Shown here: piece by piece, positions 26,761 to 33,552 of the stretch
Numbering within the stretch: the first letter of the stretch is position 1
How the letters are laid out: each line of letters opens with the position of its first letter
Assembly (NCBI GenBank): GCA_017307355.1
Contig: JAFKFG010000033.1
Coordinates: forward strand, 41,422 to 78,377
Source of the DNA: Alphaproteobacteria bacterium
Lineage (GTDB): Bacteria > Pseudomonadota > Alphaproteobacteria > Micropepsales > Micropepsaceae
Direction of reading: 5' to 3'
Length of the DNA: 36,956 bases
Made by a program: the position numbers and the translations under genes
The notes under the pieces: generated by a model
Told to the model about the DNA's origin: nothing
The model's database searches: none
Seen by the model: the letters and a program-made list of their open reading frames with translations, nothing else

Positions 26761-27459
26761 CTATTTAACGCAAAAATCCAGATTGTCCCGGGTCACCATG
26801 CCCGCCCGCTCGGCCAGGAGCAGGGAACGGGAGGCGACATAGGGACCCGGCCGGGCGGCGTTCCATTTGTTCGGGTCCGGCAGGATGGCGGCCAGGCGGG
26901 CTGCCTGGTTGCGGGTGAGATGCCCGGCATCGACGCCGAAATAGGCCCGTGCGGCCGCATCCGCGCCGAAATTGCCGTGCCCCCAATCCACTAGGTTGAG
27001 ATAGGCCTCCAAAATTCTCTTTTTGGGCCACAAGGCTTCGAGAAGAACCGTGAGATAGGCCTCCATGCCTTTGCGGATCCAGCTGCGTACCGGTACCAGA
27101 AACAGAGTGCGCGCGGTCTGCTGGGAGATGGTGCTGGCACCCCGAAGCCGCTTGGCGGGATTGCGTTCATGCGCCGCCATGGCCTGGTCGATGGACTTCC
27201 AGTCAAAGCCGTTATGGCTGCAGAAATTCTGGTCTTCCGATCCGATCACGGCCCGGCCGAGAAAGGCGGGGACATTGTCCGACCAGCGGTAATGCGCGCC
27301 TTTGCCCTCCGCCAGGCTCCAGATCATCTGTGGCGTACCGGGCAGGGGAAGGAAACGAAAGACCAGCAGCAACAGAACCGGCGCCGCGACCAGAAGGATG
27401 AACAGCGTCCAGAGCAGCTTGCCCAGCCAACCCGATCGCTTGATTCCCGCTCGCCCCAT
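26761..27459 (-). CDS. mtgA: Monofunctional biosynthetic peptidoglycan transglycosylase
   Basis: 232-residue GT51 enzyme polymerising lipid II into glycan strands on the outer face of the inner membrane. One N-terminal TM (residues about 12-34) anchors a single glycosyltransferase domain with no transpeptidase. The motif 1 catalytic Glu75 lies in VIGSEDQNFCSHNGFDW. Motif 2 is RGASTISQQTARTLFL (family GxSTxxQQ), followed by RKGMEAYLTVLLE and KKRILEAYLNLVDWG with the later motifs. Full length compares with the E. coli enzyme (about 240 residues). It is divergent from uppP with an 89-bp gap that must hold both promoters, so two cell-wall genes may share regulation. Confidence 0.95.
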   Translation of the reverse strand: MGRAGIKRSGWLGKLLWTLFILLVAAPVLLLLVFRFLPLPGTPQMIWSLAEGKGAHYRWSDNVPAFLGRAVIGSEDQNFCSHNGFDWKSIDQAMAAHERNPAKRLRGASTISQQTARTLFLVPVRSWIRKGMEAYLTVLLEALWPKKRILEAYLNLVDWGHGNFGADAAARAYFGVDAGHLTRNQAARLAAILPDPNKWNAARPGPYVASRSLLLAERAGMVTRDNLDFCVK

Positions 27460-27548
27460 GACCGGTACAATACCAAAAGTTAGGGAACCGGCGATGGCAT
27501 GGCCGCCCGGGCGATGCTACCTGTGGCCGGTCTTCCGGGAATCTCCGC

Positions 27549-28352
27549 ATGCATGACATTCTGATTTCGATCTGGCTCGGCATCGTCGAGGGCCTGACCG
27601 AATTCATTCCCGTGTCCTCGACCGGGCATCTTCTGGTGGCCGAGCGGCTTTTGGGACTGTCCGACAGTTGGGAAGCCTTCACCGTCGTCATCCAGTTGGG
27701 CGCGATCCTGGCCGTGGTGGTGGTCTATTTCCAGACCTTCTGGCAGGCGCTGATTCAATTGCCGACCTCCGCGGATGCGCGGCGCTTTGCGCTGGGCATC
27801 ATCGTGGCGCTGATCCCGTCGGTGGTGGCTGGGCTGGCGCTGAAGAAATTCCTGGACGCGGTTCTGCTCAATCCGACCTTCGCCATGCCTTTCATCGCGG
27901 TCTGCTGGATCGTGGGCGGGATCGTCATCCTGGCGCTGGAACGCGTGGCGCCCAAGCCGCGCTGGTTCGAAGGGGACAAGCTGCCGGTGTCCAAGGCGTT
28001 TCAGATCGGCTGCTGCCAGATTTTATCGATCATTCCGGGCGTATCGCGTTCGGGTGCAACCATCCTGGGCGGCGAGATGCTGGGCGTGGAACGCAAAGCC
28101 GCGACCCTGTTCACATTCTATCTCGCCGTTCCCACCATGATGGGCGCGACCATTCTGGAGCTGCGCCATGCCGGCAGCGCGCTCAGCGACGGCCAGGCGC
28201 TCAACATCGCGGTCGGTTTCGTGGTGTCGTTCCTGGTGGCCTATGTGGTGATCCGCCAGTTCCTGGTGATCGTGGGCCGTTATGGCCTCATGCCATTCGG
28301 CTGGTACCGCATCGCCGCCGGTCTGGCGCTTGCCGCCTATATTTGGATATAG
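27549..28352 (+). CDS. uppP: Undecaprenyl-diphosphate phosphatase (BacA/UppP)
   Basis: 267-residue polytopic inner-membrane enzyme that dephosphorylates undecaprenyl pyrophosphate, recycling the lipid carrier for peptidoglycan synthesis. Both conserved motifs are present: EGLTEFIPVSSTGHL at residues 14-28 with the catalytic Glu pair region, and the PGVSRSGATILGG block. About eight hydrophobic segments and a length close to the E. coli protein (273) confirm it. The ATG at 27549 has no strong ribosome-binding site. It is divergent from mtgA, and its stop lies about 95 bp before a long palindrome shared with the convergent NDUFA9-like gene. Confidence 0.96.
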   Translation: MHDILISIWLGIVEGLTEFIPVSSTGHLLVAERLLGLSDSWEAFTVVIQLGAILAVVVVYFQTFWQALIQLPTSADARRFALGIIVALIPSVVAGLALKKFLDAVLLNPTFAMPFIAVCWIVGGIVILALERVAPKPRWFEGDKLPVSKAFQIGCCQILSIIPGVSRSGATILGGEMLGVERKAATLFTFYLAVPTMMGATILELRHAGSALSDGQALNIAVGFVVSFLVAYVVIRQFLVIVGRYGLMPFGWYRIAAGLALAAYIWI

Positions 28353-28446
28353 AGCGGTTCCAGGAAAAGTGAGCCGCGTTGGCGCGCGTTCTTCGCTGCC
28401 GCTCAGAACCTACCAACTCCCTTCGGAACCGCGACAGACAAAGAGG

Positions 28447-28489
28447 CTAGAGCATTTTCGGGATTCAACGAAAAGCGAAAATGCTCTAG
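28447..28489. repeat. Long palindrome between convergent genes, possible bidirectional terminator
   Basis: Perfect 14-bp arms CTAGAGCATTTTCG (28447-28460) and CGAAAATGCTCTAG (28476-28489) with a 15-nt loop. The right arm contains the TAG stop (28486-28488) of the minus-strand NDUFA9-like gene. AGAGCATTTTCG-type arms are frequent in alphaproteobacterial intergenic palindromes. A related-looking AGCGGTTCCAGGAAAAGTG stretch follows the uppP stop at about 28353-28372. Confidence 0.75.
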
Positions 28490-29442
28490 CGCGCCCGTTC
28501 CGAAACCAGATCCGCATATTCGCCTTTGGCGCGGAACCGCCACAGATAGGCGGGCACTTCCGCTTCCACGGTGGTGGGCAGAATGCCCAGATCGGCGAAG
28601 GTGAAGGCGGTCGGCGCCACGACATTGTCATGGCGCAGCAATTTGACCTGATCCGGCGTGAGCAACGGGTTGGGCGCGAATTGCAGGAAGAAGGCCTTGA
28701 GCGAGGCCAGCGCGAAAGGCAGCGGCACCAGAAGCCGCGAACGCCCGGTTTCGCGCAGCACGATCTGCATCAATTCCTTGAAGGTGTAGATGGTAGGACC
28801 GCCCAACTCATAGGTCTTGCCCGCTGCGTCGGGCTTTTCCAGCGCGGTCGCGATGGCCGCCGCCACGTCGCCCACGAAAACCGGTTGGAAGCGGGTGTGA
28901 CCGCCCCCGATCAAAGGCAATGCAGGCACCATGCGCGCCAGGGCGGCAAATTTGTTGAAGAACTGGTCTTCGGGCCCGAACACGATCGAGGGCCTGAGGA
29001 TGACGGCGGACGGGAAGGCGGCGCGGACGCGCGCTTCGCCTTCGGCCTTGGTCTGGGCGTAGCGGGATTCGGATTCGCTGTCCGCGCCGATGGCCGAAAT
29101 GTGAATCAGCTGCCGGACGCCCATCCGCGCGGCGGCTTCGGCCACATTGCCGGCGCCGGCGGCATGCACCGATTCAAAGCTCTGGCCGCGGGGCGCCAGA
29201 AGGCCGGGGAAGTAAATTGCCGCCTGGGAGCCCTTGAGCGCCGTCTCGACCTGCTCCGGTTCGGTAACGTCGCATTTGACGAAGCCGATCTGGCCCACCT
29301 GGCCCAGCGGGCGCAGGAAAAAGCCCCGATTCGGGTGGCGATTGGCGACTTTGATGCGCCAGCCGACCTTGGCCAGGGCGCGGATGGCATGGCGCCCCAG
29401 GAACCCCGAACCGCCAAAGACGGTGATCTGTTTTGCTTCCAT
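28486..29442 (-). CDS. Complex I NDUFA9-like NAD(P)-binding protein
   Basis: 318-residue atypical short-chain dehydrogenase/reductase with N-terminal Rossmann motif GGSGFLGRHAI at residues 10-20. RHPNRG follows beta2, DVTEPEQVETAL follows beta3, and YAQTKAEGE stands where the catalytic Tyr-x3-Lys normally is (here YAQTK, consistent with Tyr and Lys present). ILRPSIVFGPEDQFFNKFA and the C-terminal FTFADLGILPTTVEAEVPAYL match alphaproteobacterial proteins related to the mitochondrial complex I subunit NDUFA9. Whether it associates with complex I or acts as a quinone/NAD(P)H-linked reductase is unknown. No nuo genes are nearby. The stop lies inside a long palindrome, and the gene faces uppP. Confidence 0.88.
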   Translation of the reverse strand: MEAKQITVFGGSGFLGRHAIRALAKVGWRIKVANRHPNRGFFLRPLGQVGQIGFVKCDVTEPEQVETALKGSQAAIYFPGLLAPRGQSFESVHAAGAGNVAEAAARMGVRQLIHISAIGADSESESRYAQTKAEGEARVRAAFPSAVILRPSIVFGPEDQFFNKFAALARMVPALPLIGGGHTRFQPVFVGDVAAAIATALEKPDAAGKTYELGGPTIYTFKELMQIVLRETGRSRLLVPLPFALASLKAFFLQFAPNPLLTPDQVKLLRHDNVVAPTAFTFADLGILPTTVEAEVPAYLWRFRAKGEYADLVSERAR

Positions 29443-29557
29443 GGCGAGAATCCGGTTGAGCGCGGTCGTGTTTAGCCAGAAGGAGTTGCGGCGAAAAGGG
29501 GTTTGAGCAGTTGACGGGATGAAACGGCGACCCTAAACATCCGGCCCTTCGACATCT

Positions 29558-29642
<85 letters not shown>

Positions 29643-29658
29643 TCCCCCGATAGGCGCT

Positions 29659-29739
29659 GTCACCGATCTCTTTGTTCCATAAGAGATTTGTGACCGCCTC
29701 CTAGGCTCATTGCCTAGAAAATAGACAGCTTTAAAGCTG
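29659..29739. promoter_or_regulatory. Cluster of palindromes upstream of the response regulator
   Basis: Three dyads lie in the 152-bp gap after tRNA-Leu. The first is at 29659-29693: GTCAC, ATCTCTT, an 8-nt loop, AAGAGAT, GTGAC. The second is CTAGGC/GCCTAG at 29701-29717 with a 5-nt loop. The third is a perfect 14-nt CAGCTTTAAAGCTG at 29726-29739. The first may be the tRNA terminator. The last is a plausible operator for the downstream regulator, whose start is at 29795 after a GGGGGGAG purine run. Roles are inferred from symmetry only. Confidence 0.45.
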
Positions 29740-29794
29740 GACATTTTTCAAAACTTAAACAAAAGTATTACCGCTCTCGGGGGGGAGCTGGTGG

Positions 29795-30412
29795 ATGCAT
29801 AATATTCCGATCGTTTTCGTGATCGACGATGACGCCGCCGTCCGCGACGCCATCCGGGACTTGCTGCTGTCTGTCGGTCATTTGGCCGAAGCTTTTTCTT
29901 CCGCGGAGGAATTCCTGGCCCGCCGCGACCCCCAGGTCGCCGGATGTCTGGTGTTAGACGTTCGGTTGCCCGGCACCAGCGGCCTGGAGCTGCAAAAACG
30001 CCTACTGGCCCAGAAGGACAAAATTCCTATCATCTTCATTTCCGGTTATGGCGATGTCCCCATGGCGGTGCAGGTGATGAAGGCCGGCGCGGTGGACTTT
30101 CTGCAGAAGCCGTTCCGCGAACAGGATCTCTTGGAATGCGTGCAGGCGGCGCTGCGCCGCGATCAAGCACAGCGCGAAAATGAAGAGCAGGTCTCGGGCG
30201 TTCTCAGCGGCTATCGCACGCTTACCAAGCGCGAGCGCGAGATCATGAAGCTTGTCGTCACCGGCCAGATCAACAAGCAGATCGCGGCGCAAGTGGGTCT
30301 CAGCGAAGTGACGGTCAAGATTCATCGCGCTCAGGTGATGCACAAGATGGGGACGCCGTCATTGGCCGACCTGGTGCGCGCGGCCGACAAGATCGAAGCC
30401 TTTTTGTCGTAA
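29795..30412 (+). CDS. Orphan FixJ-type response regulator
   Basis: 205-residue two-component response regulator. The receiver domain (about 5-120) has the acidic pocket VIDDDAAVRD at 9-18, phosphoacceptor Asp55 in LVLDVRLPG, Ser83 and Lys105 in LQKPF. The C-terminal LuxR/GerE DNA-binding domain (about 140-205) shows LTKREREIMKLVVTGQINKQIA and LSEVTVKIHRAQVMHKM. This is the FixJ/TodT/StyR arrangement, with MKAGAVDFLQKPF typical of FixJ. No histidine kinase is in the window, so its signal is unknown. It is followed on the same strand, after 233 bp, by the flavin oxidase-cytochrome-RidA operon, making that operon a candidate target. An 11-bp direct repeat spans its stop codon. Confidence 0.92.
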   Translation: MHNIPIVFVIDDDAAVRDAIRDLLLSVGHLAEAFSSAEEFLARRDPQVAGCLVLDVRLPGTSGLELQKRLLAQKDKIPIIFISGYGDVPMAVQVMKAGAVDFLQKPFREQDLLECVQAALRRDQAQRENEEQVSGVLSGYRTLTKREREIMKLVVTGQINKQIAAQVGLSEVTVKIHRAQVMHKMGTPSLADLVRAADKIEAFLS

Positions 30413-30645
30413 GATTTTGTCGTAAAACATTGCCAACGTGACAGAAAATCACGATCATCTGCGACCGTGCTGCCTATTTTCCGGGCTGGCGCCTTTCCTG
30501 ACCTTGCGTTAGAAATTCCCTCGGCCGGGACGATTGAAGCATTGCGACACCCCAGAAAAGCCGCCTCGGCCGATAAGAAGCCGCGAACGTGCCCTGGGGA
30601 ATCCGCTCGGCTTCCGGCCCATGAAGGGGATTTAGGGATTTAAAG

Positions 30646-32244
30646 ATGGCTGAGCAAAATTTTGCGCCGATGAGCCGGCGTTCTCTGTTTCGCATGATCG
30701 GCATGACCGCCGGCAGCGCGGTGATGTACCAGGCGATGACCGATCTGGGGTACGCGGGCGAGTCCGGTTATACCGGTCCCACCAAGCTCAGCGGCGATGT
30801 CAAAGGCGCGTCCGTGGTGGTGCTGGGCGCGGGCCTGGCCGGCCTGACCGCGGCGCTGGAACTGCACAATGCGGGCTACAAGGTCCAGGTGCTGGAATAT
30901 CAGCACAAGGCCGGCGGCCGGAACATCTCCATCCGCGGCGGCGACACCGTCAACGAATTGGGCGGCTTCAAGCAGCAGTGCCAGTTCGATTCCGGTTTCT
31001 ATGTGAACCCGGGCCCGATGCGCATTCCCTATCACCACATCGCGCTCTTGGATTACTGCAAGCGCCTCAATGTGCCGCTCGAGCCTTTCTCGATCATCAA
31101 TTACAACGCGATGATCCATAACAGTAAGGCGTTCGGCGGCAAGGCCAAGCGCTATCGCGAAGTGGAAACCGATTTCCGCGGGCATATCTCCGAGCTGCTG
31201 GCCAAAGTCACCGCCCAGGGCAAGCTGGACCAGGCCGTGACCAAGGAAGACGCGGAAGTCCTGCTGCAGGCGCTTCGCGCCTATGGCGCGCTGGACCGCA
31301 ATTACGAATACAAAAAAGGCGCGCTGGTCTCCAACCATCGCGGCTATGACGTGGATCCGGGCGGCGGGCTTTCCTGGCAGCCGACCGATTCCGACCCGAT
31401 GGCGATGAGCGAATTGCTCCAGTCGCGCCTGTGGACCGGGCTTCTGACCGGCCACGAATACGAATATCAGATGACCATGTTCCAGCCCGTCGGCGGCATG
31501 GACATGATCAGCGCCGGGTTCGTGCGCGCGCTTCCGCCCGACATGATCAAGTATAATTGCAAGGTGACCGAGGTGAAGCAGGACGCCAATGGCGTCGCGG
31601 TCTCCTACATCGACGCGCAAAAGGGTGGGGCGGTGCAGACCGCGACCGCGAACTGGTGCGTCAACACCATTCCCGCCACCATCCTCAGCCAGGTGCCGAT
31701 GCAGATCGGCGCGCCGCTCAAGAACGCGATCAACTCGCTTGCCTATAGCGCCGGCTTCAAGGCGGGCGTGCAGATGAAGCGCCGCTGGTGGGAAGACGAT
31801 GAGCGCATCTATGGCGGCATCACCTATACCGACCAGCCGGTGGCGCTGATCTCTTATCCGTCGACCCAGTTCATGCAGACCCAGAAGGGCGTGGTGCTGG
31901 GCGCCTATACCTTCGGCCCGCACGCGTTCGAGCTGACGTCCATGTCGCCCGAAGAGCGGATGAAGGTGGTGGTCGATTGCGGCGCGGCGATCCATCCGCA
32001 ATACCGCACCGAATTCGAGAACGGCGTCTCGGTCGGCTGGCATCGCATCCCCTGGACTTTGGGTTGCTTTGCGCAATGGACCGAAGCCAATCGCACCAAG
32101 AATTATGACGCTCTTTGCGCGATCGACGGGCGGATGGTTCTGGCGGGTGAGCATGCGTCCCATTTGGGCGCATGGCAGGAAGGTGCAATTGTGTCGGCAC
32201 TGGATGCGATCAAGCGTCTGCATCAGCGTGTTGTGGCGGCCTAA
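30646..32244 (+). CDS. Tat-exported flavin amine oxidase / L-amino acid dehydrogenase-like
   Basis: 532-residue FAD enzyme of the monoamine oxidase/L-amino acid oxidase family. A Tat signal (MSRRSLFRMIGMTAG, Arg11-Arg12) predicts export of the folded flavoprotein. The FAD dinucleotide motif VVVLGAGLAGLTAALEL (57-73) and E84 are followed by AGGRN. GPMRIPYHH (123-131) matches the snake-venom LAAO segment GPMRLP, whose Arg binds the substrate carboxylate, so an L-amino acid or similar acid is a plausible substrate. The C-terminal FAD motif is MVLAGEHASHLGAWQEGAI. Products would be an imine plus reduced FAD. The following cytochrome c and RidA genes (22- and 23-bp gaps) suggest the electron acceptor and the imine hydrolase. 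The ATG at 30646 has modest purine content upstream. Exact substrate unknown. Confidence 0.92.
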   Translation: MAEQNFAPMSRRSLFRMIGMTAGSAVMYQAMTDLGYAGESGYTGPTKLSGDVKGASVVVLGAGLAGLTAALELHNAGYKVQVLEYQHKAGGRNISIRGGDTVNELGGFKQQCQFDSGFYVNPGPMRIPYHHIALLDYCKRLNVPLEPFSIINYNAMIHNSKAFGGKAKRYREVETDFRGHISELLAKVTAQGKLDQAVTKEDAEVLLQALRAYGALDRNYEYKKGALVSNHRGYDVDPGGGLSWQPTDSDPMAMSELLQSRLWTGLLTGHEYEYQMTMFQPVGGMDMISAGFVRALPPDMIKYNCKVTEVKQDANGVAVSYIDAQKGGAVQTATANWCVNTIPATILSQVPMQIGAPLKNAINSLAYSAGFKAGVQMKRRWWEDDERIYGGITYTDQPVALISYPSTQFMQTQKGVVLGAYTFGPHAFELTSMSPEERMKVVVDCGAAIHPQYRTEFENGVSVGWHRIPWTLGCFAQWTEANRTKNYDALCAIDGRMVLAGEHASHLGAWQEGAIVSALDAIKRLHQRVVAA

Positions 32245-32266
32245 ACGCAAAAATCCGGAGGGGAAT

Positions 32267-32668
32267 ATGAAATCTGCATTTGTCGTTATGGGGTCGGCGC
32301 TGCTGCTGAGCCTTTCTGTTTCGACCGGCGCTTTTGCCCAGGGCGCGGGCGCCGGCGGCGGCCGGGGCGGCTTCACCGAGCAGGGGGGCGAGGCCATTTT
32401 CAAGAATGTTTGCCAGGGCTGCCATATGCCGGATGCCAAGGGCGCGGTCGGTGCGGGCATGTATCCGGCGCTGGCCAAGAATCCGAAGCTGGAAGTCGCG
32501 GGCTATCCGGTCTCGGTGATCGTCAATGGCCAGAAGGCGATGCCGGCGCTGGGCGGCATGTTTTCCGACCAGCAGGTCGCGGACGTGACCAATTACATCC
32601 GCACCCATTTCGGCAACAATTATAAGGACAAGGTGACACCCGCCGACGTGAAAGCGGCGCGTCCCTGA
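32267..32668 (+). CDS. Periplasmic monohaem cytochrome c (class I)
   Basis: 133-residue exported electron carrier. A Sec signal peptide (MKSAFVVMGSALLLSLSVST, AFA-Q cleavage near 25) is followed by a Gly/Ala-rich linker. The haem-attachment motif CQGCH is at residues 49-53. A distal Met ligand candidate is Met92 in KAMPALGGMFSDQQVADVTNYIRTH, the usual class I C-terminal helix. The start at 32267 has GGAGGGG close upstream. The longer open frame enters the upstream gene and is rejected. It lies 22 bp after the flavin oxidase stop and 23 bp before ridA. By analogy with nicotine oxidoreductase NicA2, which reduces the cytochrome CycN, it is probably the direct electron acceptor of the flavoenzyme. 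That pairing is inference. Confidence 0.93.
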   Translation: MKSAFVVMGSALLLSLSVSTGAFAQGAGAGGGRGGFTEQGGEAIFKNVCQGCHMPDAKGAVGAGMYPALAKNPKLEVAGYPVSVIVNGQKAMPALGGMFSDQQVADVTNYIRTHFGNNYKDKVTPADVKAARP

Positions 32669-32691
32669 ACCATCATCCGAGGAGGAACGAT

Positions 32692-33159
32692 ATGAACAAG
32701 GCTTTGAAATACGCGTGCGTTGCGGCGTTGGGTGCCGGCCTTTTCGTGTCCGGAGCGGTCGCCGCCGACATGGTGGTGCGCAATCAGGACGGCAAAGCGC
32801 CTTTCGCCAGTTCGGTGAAGGTGCCCGCCGGTTTCGACACCTATTATGTCAGCGGCTCGACCGGGGAAGGTGCCGACACCGCCGCGCAAACAGCGGCGAC
32901 CCTGACCGGACTGAAAGCCGAACTGGCCAAGCATGGCCTCACCTTCGGGGACGTGGTGCAGGCGCATGTCTTTCTGGTCGGTGACCCGGCCAAGGGCGGC
33001 AAGATGGATTTTGCCGGCATGAACTCCTCCTGGCTCAAGGAATTCGGCACGGCGGCCCAGCCCAACAAGCCCGCGCGCGCGACGGTTCAGGTCGCTGCTC
33101 TGGTGGGCTCGACGGATCTGGTCGAGATCGAATTGGTGGCGGTCAAAAAGCCGCGCTGA
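32692..33159 (+). CDS. Exported RidA-family imine/enamine deaminase
   Basis: 155-residue RidA (YjgF/YER057c/UK114) protein with a Sec signal peptide (MNKALKYACVAALGAGLFVSGAVAA, cleaved near 25), making it periplasmic rather than cytosolic like most family members. The catalytic Arg is conserved as Arg129 in PARATVQVAAL, and the acidic partner is in LVEIELVAV (Glu145). The TYYVSGSTG strand and LTFGDVVQAHVFLVG segment also fit active RidA. Active members hydrolyse imines and enamines released by flavin or PLP enzymes. It is the last gene of the operon, with GAGGAACG upstream of the ATG and a strong terminator 24 bp after the stop. Loss of the Arg would have made it an inactive paralogue, and that is not the case. 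Confidence 0.92.
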   Translation: MNKALKYACVAALGAGLFVSGAVAADMVVRNQDGKAPFASSVKVPAGFDTYYVSGSTGEGADTAAQTAATLTGLKAELAKHGLTFGDVVQAHVFLVGDPAKGGKMDFAGMNSSWLKEFGTAAQPNKPARATVQVAALVGSTDLVEIELVAVKKPR

Positions 33160-33183
33160 TCTTCGAACCCAGTGCTTGCACAG

Positions 33184-33216
33184 AAAGCGGGTGCCTCCGG
33201 CATCCGCTTTTTTTTT
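33184..33216 (+). terminator. Strong Rho-independent terminator of the oxidase operon
   Basis: 12-bp arms AAAGCGGGTGCC and GGCATCCGCTTT (one G-T wobble) with a TCC loop, followed by an uninterrupted run of nine Ts at 33208-33216. It begins 24 bp after the ridA stop and separates the operon from the TonB-dependent receptor gene. Confidence 0.92.
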
Positions 33217-33346
33217 AATGTCGTATCCGCGCAACACCCGCCGGGTTATTCGGCTGACAATTCCCCATTGCAATACAAGCCCTTGCTTTGCCTATGGAAT
33301 GTCAAAACTGGACCAAAGGCGAGGTTATCGCCTCGCGGAAGCGACC

Positions 33347-33363
33347 TGTCCATAAGTTGGACA
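33347..33363. promoter_or_regulatory. Candidate operator dyad upstream of the TonB receptor
   Basis: Perfect TGTCCA-N5-TGGACA dyad of 17 bp, about 190 bp before the receptor start in the 393-bp gene-free stretch 33160-33552. A TGGACA half-site also occurs at 29738-29743, upstream of the response regulator. The dyad size fits a helix-turn-helix dimer site. No protein is assigned to it. Confidence 0.35.
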
Positions 33364-33472
33364 AAAGCATCTATTCCTGTCGTTTTCGTGCATCGGTATG
33401 ACCTGTAGGTAGTAGACACCTATCCGTTAGTGCAATATCACCCCCTGATAGGGCCGAATCTCTAGGCCTAAA

Positions 33473-33516
33473 CGGGAGAAAGATAATTCCTTGGTATAGC
33501 CAAGGGCCTTCTCCCG
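33473..33516 (+). promoter_or_regulatory. Nested hairpin in the 5' leader of the TonB receptor gene
   Basis: Outer arms CGGGAGAA (33473-33480) and TTCTCCCG (33509-33516) enclose inner arms CCTTGG (33489-33494) and CCAAGG (33500-33505) with a TATAG loop. It ends 36 nt before the GTG start and just upstream of the AGGGGA ribosome-binding site. The rest of the 33217-33552 gap holds no coding frame I can support. The position suggests post-transcriptional control or a 5' stabiliser. No known riboswitch class is recognised. Confidence 0.45.
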
Positions 33517-33552
33517 AGCGTTCAGAAGATCAACAATCAGGGGACTATCCAC

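Noticed and set aside
30470..30510. Possible sigma-54 promoter (TGGC ... TTGC) before the oxidase operon
   Set aside because: The distance between the GG and GC elements is 18 bp, not the required spacing.
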